Part shown: positions 1-6,948 of the stretch, in pieces
Numbering within the stretch: position 1 is the stretch's first letter
Layout of the letters: each line of letters starts with the position of its first letter
Source of the DNA: Mycoplasma sp. CAG:611
GTDB lineage: Bacteria > Bacillota_I > Bacilli_A > RF39 > UBA660
NCBI GenBank assembly: GCA_000434175.1
Contig: HF999757.1
Location: 1-17,875, forward strand
DNA length: 17,875 nt
Direction: 5' to 3'
Notes under the pieces: model-generated
Told to the model about the DNA's origin: nothing
The model's input: only the letters and a program-made list of their open reading frames with translations
Database searches by the model: none
Translations under genes and position numbers: made by a program

Positions 1-66
1 TGCACTAATAAGAATATATATAAAACAACATATAAAATTATTAATGAAAAAAAGTTATTAGTTTAG
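1..66 (+). CDS. C-terminal end of an upstream gene (partial, unidentified)
   Basis: Frame 1 is open from the window edge to a TAG at 64-66, giving about 21 residues rich in Lys, Asn, Ile and Thr and ending in KKLLV. The stop lies 13 bases before the next ATG, and the SD of that next gene (GAAAGGAAAG) begins right after it, which is the spacing expected inside an operon. Frame 2 is also open until a TAG at 59-61, so the choice of frame is not certain. Too little is visible to suggest a function; if real, it is probably co-transcribed with the ABC transporter gene that follows. Confidence 0.4.
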   Translation, partial: CTNKNIYKTTYKIINEKKLLV

Positions 67-79
67 AAAGGAAAGTATT

Positions 80-2332
80 ATGTTAAATTTAAAAAATATT
101 ACAAAAATATATAAAACATCGTCTTTCGAGCAAAAAGCTCTTGATGATGTATCAATAAGTTTTAGAAATAATGAATTTGTCTTTATCTTAGGAGAAAGCG
201 GAAGTGGGAAAACCACGCTTTTAAATATTATTGGTGGTCTTGATAATTCATATGAAGGTGATTTAATAATTAATGGGAAGAGTACTAAAAATTTTAAAAA
301 TGAAGATTTTGATAGTTATCGAAATAATCTTTTAGGATTAGTTTTTCAAAATTATAATCTTATAAATCATTTATCAGTATTAGAAAATGTAGAACTTCCT
401 TTAAAATTAGCTAATGTAGATTATAAAAAAAGAAAAGAATTGGCATTATTATCTTTAAAGAAAGTAAATTTAGAAAATCATATTTATAAAAAACCTAATG
501 AATTATCCGGAGGAGAAAGACAAAGAGTAGCAATTGCCCGTGCTATTGTTAATAATCCTAAGATTATAACTTTAGATGAACCAACTGGAGCATTAGATTC
601 TAAAACAAGTATAGAAATAATGGAATTAATAAAAGAAATATCAAAAGATAAATTAGTAATTATAGTAACACATAATAAAGAATTATCCAAAAAATATGCT
701 AGTAGAATTATTGAACTTAAAGATGGAAAAATAATAAAAGATACAAATAATTATAATAGTAATGAAAAAGAAGAAATTTTATTAAATAAAAAAACTAAAA
801 TGAAATTTATGGATGCTTTAAAATTATCATTATCTAATATAAAAACAAAAAAAGGAAGAACTATTTTAACTTCTTTAGCATCATCAATTGGAATAATAGG
901 TATTGCTCTTGTTTTATCTTTATCAAATGGTTTTAATAAACAAATTGAAAAATATGAACAAAAAATATTTTCCACAATGCCTATTGTAATAGAAAAGGAA
1001 GCTTTAAATTTAACTTTAGATGATAATAATAAACTTAACACTTATCAAAACATTAACTATGTTATACCAAGAAAAAGTGATAATGATGATATAATAAAAT
1101 ACAATAATATATCAAATGATTATATAAATTATATAGAAAAAATAAATAAAGATTATACTTATGGAATTAATTATGTTAAAAATCCTAATATTAATTTTAT
1201 TTATAAAGATAAGAATGATAAACTCTTTTTAACTGATAATCCTACTTTAAATATTAAATGTATACCTAAAACTTCTAATAATAATAATTTTATAGATATA
1301 TATTATGATATTTTAAAAGGAAGACTTCCTAATAGTAAAAATGAAATAGTTTTAGAAGTAGATTCTTATAATAAAGTAGATTCTAATTTACTTGAACTTT
1401 TAGGAATAGATTTTTCTTCTAATGTAAATTTTGATGAAATAATTAATTCAAATATTAATATTGTTTTTAATGATGATTTATATGTAAGAAACAATTCTTA
1501 TTGGAGTAAAAGTATTAATTTAGATAAATTATATGATAAATCATATCCCTTAAAAGTAGTGGGTATTATTAGAATGAAAAATATATATCCATCGATAATA
1601 ACATCTTCAAGTATTTTATATACAACAGATTTTATTAATTATTTATTAGATATTAATAGTTCATCAAATATAATAAAAGACCAAGAAAAGAAAGATTTTG
1701 ATGTTTTAACTGGTACTATTTTTAAAAATAAAGAAGAAAAAGAAAAAAAGTTAGAATATTTAGGAAAAAATAATAGTTTTTCTTCAATTACTATTTATCC
1801 TAAAGATTTTAATTCAAAAGAAAAAATAATAAAATATTTAGATAAATATAATGATGACAAAAAAGAAAATGATAAAATTTCTTATACAGATGAATCTAAA
1901 TTAATATCAGTTATGACAAGTTCAATTATTGAATCTATAACAATAGTTTTAGTCTTTTTTTCAAGTATTTCACTTATTGTATCTTCAATAATGATAGGAA
2001 TAGTAACTTATATAAGTGTTCTTGAAAGAACTAAAGAAATAGGAATTTTAAGAAGTTTAGGAGCAAGAAAAAAAGATATATCAAGAGTATTTAATGCTGA
2101 AAACTTTATAATAGGAATATCTTCAGGTATATTTGGAATTATTGTTACAAAAGTATTAATTATTCCTGTTAATATTATAATAAAAAATGTAACTTCGCTT
2201 TCTAATGTAGCTATTTTAAGTTTTAAACATATTATTATTTTAATTATAATTAGTTTAGTTATAACTTTAATCGGAGGTTTGATTCCTTCTAAAATATCTT
2301 CTAATAAAAATATAATTGATTCTTTAAGATAA
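80..2332 (+). CDS. ABC transporter, fused ATPase and FtsX/MacB-type permease
   Basis: This 750-residue protein joins an ABC ATPase to a permease. Residues 1-225 carry Walker A (GESGSGKTT, 38-46), a Q-loop (VFQN, about 88-91), the signature LSGGE (142-146), Walker B (IITLDE, 162-167), a D-loop (ALD, 171-173) and the H-loop His198. The first membrane helix lies at about 261-283. It is followed by a roughly 330-residue external domain (MacB_PCD-like position) and three C-terminal helices in the FtsX-like arrangement (about 610-645, 670-695, 715-740). Members of this class (MacB, LolCDE, BceAB relatives) work as mechanotransmitters on peptides, lipoproteins or antimicrobials and do not import solutes. 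The substrate cannot be told here. No two-component system is adjacent, which weakens a BceAB-type resistance role. The start is supported by GAAAGGAAAG just upstream. The protein belongs in the cytoplasmic membrane. Confidence 0.9.
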   Translation: MLNLKNITKIYKTSSFEQKALDDVSISFRNNEFVFILGESGSGKTTLLNIIGGLDNSYEGDLIINGKSTKNFKNEDFDSYRNNLLGLVFQNYNLINHLSVLENVELPLKLANVDYKKRKELALLSLKKVNLENHIYKKPNELSGGERQRVAIARAIVNNPKIITLDEPTGALDSKTSIEIMELIKEISKDKLVIIVTHNKELSKKYASRIIELKDGKIIKDTNNYNSNEKEEILLNKKTKMKFMDALKLSLSNIKTKKGRTILTSLASSIGIIGIALVLSLSNGFNKQIEKYEQKIFSTMPIVIEKEALNLTLDDNNKLNTYQNINYVIPRKSDNDDIIKYNNISNDYINYIEKINKDYTYGINYVKNPNINFIYKDKNDKLFLTDNPTLNIKCIPKTSNNNNFIDIYYDILKGRLPNSKNEIVLEVDSYNKVDSNLLELLGIDFSSNVNFDEIINSNINIVFNDDLYVRNNSYWSKSINLDKLYDKSYPLKVVGIIRMKNIYPSIITSSSILYTTDFINYLLDINSSSNIIKDQEKKDFDVLTGTIFKNKEEKEKKLEYLGKNNSFSSITIYPKDFNSKEKIIKYLDKYNDDKKENDKISYTDESKLISVMTSSIIESITIVLVFFSSISLIVSSIMIGIVTYISVLERTKEIGILRSLGARKKDISRVFNAENFIIGISSGIFGIIVTKVLIIPVNIIIKNVTSLSNVAILSFKHIIILIIISLVITLIGGLIPSKISSNKNIIDSLR

Positions 2333-2391
2333 AAATAAATTAAGAAATATATTTTTAAATATACATACAATTAAATGAAAGGGGAATAATT

Positions 2392-2841
2392 ATGGAAATT
2401 TATATTGTAAAACAAGGTGATACTTTAGAAAATATAGCAAGTTTATATAATGTAAGTGTAAACGACATAATAAAAGCTAATAATTTAAAAATGCCTTTTA
2501 ATTTAGAGCCTGGTACTGCTTTAAATATACCACTTGGTGTTACAAATATTTTTGATTATTATACAATTCTTAAAGGAGATACATTATATTCTGTTGCTAA
2601 GAAAAATAATGTAACAGTAAATATATTATCAGCAATTAATGGACTTGATCCAAGTGAATATATTTATCCTGGACAAACAATACTTGTTCCAAAACAAGGT
2701 GTTAGTGTATATATAACAACAATGGGAGATACGATTCAAAATATAGCAAGATATTTTAATACAACTGTTGCTAATCTTAGCTATAATAACAATAATATAT
2801 ATCTTTTACCTGATCAACTAATTGTATATAGAAACATGTAA
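2392..2841 (+). CDS. Three-LysM-domain protein
   Basis: This 149-residue protein is almost entirely three LysM modules, at about residues 2-46, 53-99 and 104-148. Each has the GDT(L/I)xx(I/V)A core (KQGDTLENIA, LKGDTLYSVA, TMGDTIQNIA) and the first two end in a PG-containing hydrophobic strand. LysM binds N-acetylglucosamine-containing polymers such as peptidoglycan or spore cortex. There is no signal peptide, no membrane helix and no catalytic domain. Leaderless LysM proteins in spore formers (SafA, YaaH/SleL types) are made inside the mother cell and attach to the forespore surface, so a spore-coat or cortex role is a reasonable inference, strengthened by sigG in the same window. It could instead be exported non-classically. 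The SD AAAGGGG lies 7 bases before the ATG, and a terminator follows at once. Confidence 0.85.
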   Translation: MEIYIVKQGDTLENIASLYNVSVNDIIKANNLKMPFNLEPGTALNIPLGVTNIFDYYTILKGDTLYSVAKKNNVTVNILSAINGLDPSEYIYPGQTILVPKQGVSVYITTMGDTIQNIARYFNTTVANLSYNNNNIYLLPDQLIVYRNM

Positions 2842-2865
2842 AAATATCATTTTTGATATTTTTTT
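2841..2865 (+). terminator. Intrinsic terminator after the LysM gene
   Basis: A perfect 9-bp stem (AAAATATCA at 2841-2849 with TGATATTTT at 2854-2862) closes a TTTT loop and is followed by more T. The left arm starts at the last base of the LysM stop codon. It separates the LysM gene from the lspA promoter. Confidence 0.75.
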
Positions 2866-2875
2866 ATTACTTTTA

Positions 2876-2904
2876 TTTTTTAATACTTAATTGTATGTTA
2901 TAAT
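2876..2904 (+). promoter_or_regulatory. Extended -10 promoter for the lspA operon
   Basis: TGTTATAAT at 2896-2904 is a perfect extended -10 (TGn plus TATAAT). The -35 position (2876-2881) is only a T run, so the extended -10 would have to carry recognition. Transcription would begin near 2911, leaving an mRNA leader of only about 12 bases with the SD GAGGA at its 5' end. Confidence 0.55.
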
Positions 2905-2922
2905 ATTTAATGAGGAAAATTT

Positions 2923-3360
2923 ATGAAAAAAAAGATATTTATTTTTAGTTTAATTATTATAATTATAGATTTTATTATAAAATTATTTGCTCTTAACAAT
3001 ATAACTAATATATGTGTTATTCCTAACTTTTTTTATCTAACACTTGCTAAAAATACAGGAGCTGCTTTTAGTTTATTAGAAAATCAAACAATATTTTTTA
3101 TATTAATCGGAGTACTTGTTATATTTTATATCTTTAATTATTTAATAAAAGATAAAATATCAACTTTAGAAAAAATATCATATATGTTTTTAACTGGAGG
3201 AATTATAGGTAATTTAATTGATAGAATAATTTATGGTTATGTTGTTGATTATTTAAGATTTATTATTTTTGGTTATAATTTTCCAATATTTAATTTAGCA
3301 GATATTTGTATAACAATAGGTGTTATATTATTAATTATAAATATGCTTAGAAAGGAATAA
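2923..3360 (+). CDS. lspA: Lipoprotein signal peptidase (signal peptidase II)
   Basis: LspA cleaves the signal peptide of prolipoproteins just before the lipid-modified cysteine, in the cytoplasmic membrane. The 145-residue protein has the four-helix layout of the family and its conserved blocks: DxxxK in helix 1 (D16, K20), NTGAAFSL (44-51), GNLIDR (96-101) followed by VVDY with catalytic Asp109, and FNLAD with catalytic Asp127. Length is normal for Bacillota. The SD GAGGA sits 6 bases before the ATG. It opens a run of six tightly packed genes. The next gene, an RluA-type pseudouridine synthase 3 bases away, is the same neighbour found in Bacillus subtilis (lspA-ylyB). The third gene encodes a lipoprotein, a substrate for this enzyme. 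Confidence 0.96.
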   Translation: MKKKIFIFSLIIIIIDFIIKLFALNNITNICVIPNFFYLTLAKNTGAAFSLLENQTIFFILIGVLVIFYIFNYLIKDKISTLEKISYMFLTGGIIGNLIDRIIYGYVVDYLRFIIFGYNFPIFNLADICITIGVILLIINMLRKE

Positions 3361-3363
3361 TTT

Positions 3364-4251
3364 ATGAATTTAGAAGTAAATGAAAATAATGTAAGATTAG
3401 ATGTTTATCTTACTAATAATACAGAACTTTCAAGAACAAAAATACAAAAACTTATAAAAGAAGGGAACATTTTAGTTAATAATAAAGTTTGCCCTTCTAA
3501 TTATAAAGTAAAAGAAAAAGATTTAATAGAAATAGAAAATATTTGTGATGAAAACATAGATACGTTACCTGAAAAAATGGATTTGGATATTGTATATGAA
3601 GATGATTATTTACTTATTATTAATAAAAAAAGTGGGGTAGTAGTTCATCCTGCGGTAGGTAATTATAATCATACTTTAGTAAATGGGCTTTTGTATCACT
3701 TTAATACCTTAAGTAAAAAAAATACAATAAGACCTGGTATTGTTCATAGATTAGATAAAGATACAAGTGGTTTAATGGTTGTAGCTAAAGATGATAAAAC
3801 ACATGAATTACTAGCAGATATGATAAAACATAAAAAAGTAGAAAGAAAATATGTTGCATTAGTATGGGGTGTTATTAAACATGAAAAAGGCACAATAAAT
3901 GCTCCGATTGGAAGGGACTTTTCAAATAGACAAAAATATACTGTAACAGATGTTAATTCTAAAGAATCAGTTACTCATTTTAAAGTATTAAAAAGATTTA
4001 AAGATGCAACCTTAGTAGAATGTATTCTTGAAACAGGGAGAACCCATCAAATAAGAGTACATTTTACATATATAAATCATCCGATAGTAAATGATCCATT
4101 ATATGGTAATAGAAAAATAATAAATGATTTTGGACAAATGCTTCATTCTAAAAGTATAAAATTTATTCATCCAATTACAAAAAAAGAATTATACTTTGAA
4201 AAAGATGTACCAGAAGAATTTAAAGCTATTTTAAAAGAATTTGAAGAATAA
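3364..4251 (+). CDS. rluD: RluA-family 23S rRNA pseudouridine synthase (RluD/YlyB-like)
   Basis: This 295-residue enzyme should isomerise uridines in large-subunit rRNA to pseudouridine. Residues 10-60 form an S4 RNA-binding domain (RLDVYL, then SRTKIQKLIKEGNILVNN). The catalytic domain follows, with the diagnostic motif HRLDKDTSG (128-136) containing nucleophile Asp131, RKYVALVWG, and GRTHQIRVH (225-233). The match to the RluA/RluD class is clear, but the exact target sites cannot be read from sequence, so the symbol is by family resemblance. The ATG is 3 bases after the lspA stop, with its SD (AGAAAGGAA) inside the end of lspA, so the two are translationally close. Downstream, a 21-base gap with no promoter leads to the lipoprotein gene. 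Confidence 0.93.
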   Translation: MNLEVNENNVRLDVYLTNNTELSRTKIQKLIKEGNILVNNKVCPSNYKVKEKDLIEIENICDENIDTLPEKMDLDIVYEDDYLLIINKKSGVVVHPAVGNYNHTLVNGLLYHFNTLSKKNTIRPGIVHRLDKDTSGLMVVAKDDKTHELLADMIKHKKVERKYVALVWGVIKHEKGTINAPIGRDFSNRQKYTVTDVNSKESVTHFKVLKRFKDATLVECILETGRTHQIRVHFTYINHPIVNDPLYGNRKIINDFGQMLHSKSIKFIHPITKKELYFEKDVPEEFKAILKEFEE

Positions 4252-4272
4252 TGTACTAAAAAGAGGTGAATT

Positions 4273-4677
4273 ATGAAAAATAAAAAAATATTAGTTCTTG
4301 TTATATTATTTATATCATTTTTCTTAACTGGTTGTGATAACTATAAAGATGGTAATTATGGAGAACAAATAGTTAATTCTTGGTTTAATTATAGTTATGG
4401 TGATATTGATTTAGGAAAAACAAGAAGAAATTTAGAAAAAATTAAAGAAATTGAAACTACTTCATGTGATTATTTTACTAAATATAAAAGTAATTATATT
4501 TATAAATGTAAATTAACATATAAAGAAATAGGAGAAACTTTAATTCCACTTGGAGAAGTTAAAACAAAAGATATTTATGCTGTTTTAATTCCTTATAAAA
4601 ATAATACATTTACTTATAAAGTATATAATTCTTCAAGTGAAGATAAAATATGGGAAAAGGATAGTGATTTAAAATGA
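4273..4677 (+). CDS. Small lipoprotein of unknown function
   Basis: The 134-residue product starts with a short basic n-region, a hydrophobic core and a lipobox LTGC (18-21). It should therefore be lipidated at Cys21 and cut by signal peptidase II, whose gene lies two genes upstream. The mature part is hydrophilic with two further cysteines (C65, C79), which could form a disulphide, and no motif I recognise. The SD AGAGGTGA lies just upstream of the ATG. The gene ends in TGA overlapping the next start as ATGA (4674-4677), implying coupled translation with the membrane protein that follows. Use of TGA as a stop here is good evidence for the standard genetic code. Confidence 0.85.
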   Translation: MKNKKILVLVILFISFFLTGCDNYKDGNYGEQIVNSWFNYSYGDIDLGKTRRNLEKIKEIETTSCDYFTKYKSNYIYKCKLTYKEIGETLIPLGEVKTKDIYAVLIPYKNNTFTYKVYNSSSEDKIWEKDSDLK

Positions 4678-5174
4678 ATAAAAATAAAAAAGATAAATTA
4701 AGTATGATAATATCAGGTATCTATTTAATAATAAGTTTTGTTTTATTAGGGTTAATAATAGCAAAATGTATAAGTACAAAAAGCTTAGATAATGCTAATG
4801 TAGAAACAACATTATTTCTTTTAATCTCAGTAATATATTTTTTCTTTTATTATATAAAAAATAAAGATAAAACAAATTTATTAACAGATATAAAAGGAAA
4901 TAAATTACCTGTTGGAAATAGTAAGGAAGAAAAAAATATAAGAAAAAGAAATTATTTAAAAGAAAGTTTAGTATTCAGTATAGTAGTGATGTGTTTAGAT
5001 TTAATGTCAATTCTTATTTTAAATAATAAAGATGATTTATTTAAATTTTCTAGTAATAACACATTAAATATTATATTAAATATTGGTTTAACTTTTGTTT
5101 TATGTTTTATAATATCATATTTATTAGATATGTTAATAGATAAAATTATTTTAAAAAAAAGAAAGGAAAAGTAA
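4674..5174 (+). CDS. Small integral membrane protein, unknown
   Basis: This 166-residue protein has about four hydrophobic helices (roughly 12-33, 44-62, 96-117 and 130-153), with a charged loop rich in Lys, Asn and Glu between helices 2 and 3 and a strongly basic C-terminus (KKRKEK). No domain is recognised. Its start overlaps the lipoprotein stop by four bases (ATGA), and the next gene begins 3 bases after its stop, so it is firmly inside the operon. The lipoprotein, this protein and the following DUF308-like protein may act as one membrane-associated set; that is inference from spacing only. Confidence 0.8.
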   Translation: MNKNKKDKLSMIISGIYLIISFVLLGLIIAKCISTKSLDNANVETTLFLLISVIYFFFYYIKNKDKTNLLTDIKGNKLPVGNSKEEKNIRKRNYLKESLVFSIVVMCLDLMSILILNNKDDLFKFSSNNTLNIILNIGLTFVLCFIISYLLDMLIDKIILKKRKEK

Positions 5175-5177
5175 TTT

Positions 5178-5705
5178 ATGAAAGATAAAATATTAAAAAT
5201 AATTGGTAATTTATTATTAATTTTGGGAGGTTTTTATCTAATATTTAGTCCATCTAATACATTTTCATCAATTGTATATGTAATTGGATTATTATTAGTT
5301 ATTTATGGAGGGATAATTGTTATTTATTCTTTAATTAACAGAAGTAATTTAATGGTGTTTGGTAATGTTCTTTTCAGTGGGTGTATAAATATTCTTCTTG
5401 GAATTATATTAATGGTAAATAAAAATGGAACAATTATGATGTTATCAAGATTACTTGGTATTTGGTTAATTGTTAAATCATTATTTTCTTTATCACTATA
5501 TTATGGAAGTAATATAAAAGATAAAAAAGAAATAGTAACTGATTTAATAAAATTAGTGCTTGGAATATTAATATTAACAACTCCAATTATATCTATAATA
5601 TTTACTGGTACAATTATAGGAATTATTTGTGTTCTTATTGGAGTATATAATTTTTATGATATGTATACAAATAAAAGTGTTTATAAAGTTAAAATAAAGA
5701 AATAG
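5178..5705 (+). CDS. DUF308/HdeD-like membrane protein
   Basis: The 175-residue product is almost wholly membrane-embedded, with about six helices in three hairpin pairs. Typical glycine-rich turns are visible (LLLILGGFYLIF, IGLLLVIYGG, LGIWLIVKSLF, LVLGILILTTP, IGIICVLIGVYNFYD). This repeated-pair pattern is that of the HdeD/DUF308 family, whose molecular function is not established; E. coli HdeD is linked to acid resistance. The SD AAAGGAAAAG is located in the end of the preceding gene. A 12-base gap with GAGGTAGG leads to the next gene. Confidence 0.75.
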   Translation: MKDKILKIIGNLLLILGGFYLIFSPSNTFSSIVYVIGLLLVIYGGIIVIYSLINRSNLMVFGNVLFSGCINILLGIILMVNKNGTIMMLSRLLGIWLIVKSLFSLSLYYGSNIKDKKEIVTDLIKLVLGILILTTPIISIIFTGTIIGIICVLIGVYNFYDMYTNKSVYKVKIKK

Positions 5706-5717
5706 AGGTAGGTATGT

Positions 5718-6929
5718 ATGAAAAATAAAACATTAAAAAAAATAGTAATAATATTAATAGCAATATTAGTGATTGAATTAATATATTTTGGAATAAAATA
5801 TATTAAAGTTAGGAAAGAATCTACTTATTATAGTGCTATAAACAGTACAATTAAAGTAAATGATAAATATGTATCAGTAGGATTAAGTGATTTTAAACAT
5901 AGTAAATTTAATAAATATAAAGCACCAGGTTATAATAAAGCAACTTTATTTGTTTATGATAAAACTTTAAAACTTATAAAAGAAAAATATTTAGATTTAG
6001 GTTTAGTTAGTGAATATAAAGATATTGTAAAAGTTGAAGATGGTTATATAGCAGTAGGGTATGTACTTATGGATGAAAAAAGTAAAAAAGATAACTTAAC
6101 TGAAGCTGTTATTGTAAAATATGATAATAATTTTAATATTGTATGGAGAAAGAATTTAAATATTTTAGATACATCAAAATTTAATAAAGTTAAAGTAGAT
6201 AAAGCTGGGAATTATGTAGTCGTAGGAACAAGTGTTTATGCTCCTAATATAATAGGTAATCATACAACTGGAGGGGCAATTATAGTTAAATACGATAAAA
6301 ATGGTGAAGTTTTATCTAAAATTAATTTAGGAGGTCCTCAAACAGGAGAATTTAACGATTTAGTTATAACAAATGATGGTTATGTAGTTGTAGGGTTAAA
6401 AGCAACAGGAACGGGTGCTATTTATAAATATAGTTTTGATGGTAAAGAGCTTTGGCATAATTATTATGGAATTACAGATAAAGAAGGACTTACAAGTATA
6501 AAAATGTTAAGTGATGGTAGTTTTATAGTTACAGGTAGTAAATTAGAAGAAAAAAATAAAACAGATAATTATGAAGCCGCTTTAATAAAGTTTGATAAAA
6601 ATGGTAAATTAGTAAAAAGTATTGTATATCAAAAAGAAGATATTACTAAATTTACATATGTTGAAACATATAAAGATAAAATATTAGTAATAGGGTTATA
6701 TGGGGTTAAAAAGAATAATCTTTTAGTAAGTAATTCAGTTTTAGTAACTTATGATAGTAATTTAGAAAAACAAGATGAAAAAGTATATAAAGGAAATAAT
6801 ACTTATACTTTAAAAAATATATTTGTAAGTGATGATGAATATGTATTATCAGGACATACTAATTCTAAATTAAAAGGTATAAAAACAAATGGAAAAGATT
6901 ATTATAATGTAATAATAAAAAATAGTTAA
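5718..6929 (+). CDS. Membrane-anchored beta-propeller-like protein
   Basis: This 403-residue protein has one N-terminal membrane helix (about 8-27) and an external region made of repeating units. The repeat shape is DGY(I/V)xVG, a variable loop, then A(I/V)(I/V)KYDxNxxxxWxxN. Examples are DGYIAVGY with VIVKYDNN, GNYVVVGT with AIIVKYDKNG, DGYVVVGL with AIYKYSFDG, and DGSFIVTGS with ALIKFDKNG. Such DG/VG/KYD repeats form beta-propeller blades. There are roughly six units, which suggests a full ring. No catalytic motif is seen, so a binding or scaffold role at the outer face of the membrane is the best guess. Cysteine is absent, unlike the neighbouring surface protein at 8786. It is the last gene of the lspA operon; its stop codon lies inside the shared terminator with RNase J. 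Confidence 0.75.
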   Translation: MKNKTLKKIVIILIAILVIELIYFGIKYIKVRKESTYYSAINSTIKVNDKYVSVGLSDFKHSKFNKYKAPGYNKATLFVYDKTLKLIKEKYLDLGLVSEYKDIVKVEDGYIAVGYVLMDEKSKKDNLTEAVIVKYDNNFNIVWRKNLNILDTSKFNKVKVDKAGNYVVVGTSVYAPNIIGNHTTGGAIIVKYDKNGEVLSKINLGGPQTGEFNDLVITNDGYVVVGLKATGTGAIYKYSFDGKELWHNYYGITDKEGLTSIKMLSDGSFIVTGSKLEEKNKTDNYEAALIKFDKNGKLVKSIVYQKEDITKFTYVETYKDKILVIGLYGVKKNNLLVSNSVLVTYDSNLEKQDEKVYKGNNTYTLKNIFVSDDEYVLSGHTNSKLKGIKTNGKDYYNVIIKNS

Positions 6930-6948
6930 AAATTTTAACTATTTTTTT
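6917..6948. terminator. Bidirectional terminator shared by convergent genes
   Basis: This is a perfect inverted repeat with 15-base arms (6917-6931 and 6933-6947) around a single A, ending in seven T on the plus strand and six on the minus strand. It contains the TAA of the beta-propeller gene (6927-6929) and the TAG of the RNase J gene (6941-6939). Both genes therefore end in the same AAAAATAGTTAA-like sequence read in opposite directions. Confidence 0.85.

Noticed and set aside
2348..2363. A/T-only palindrome (TATATTT-TT-AAATATA) before the LysM gene
   Set aside because: All-A/T pairing of this size is common at this base composition, with a two-base loop and no T tract.
484..2370. Minus-strand open frames of 68-120 codons inside the ABC transporter gene (484-690, 751-1041, 2008-2370)
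   Set aside because: They lie antisense to a well-supported gene, lack ribosome binding sites and recognisable motifs, and are expected from AT-rich composition.
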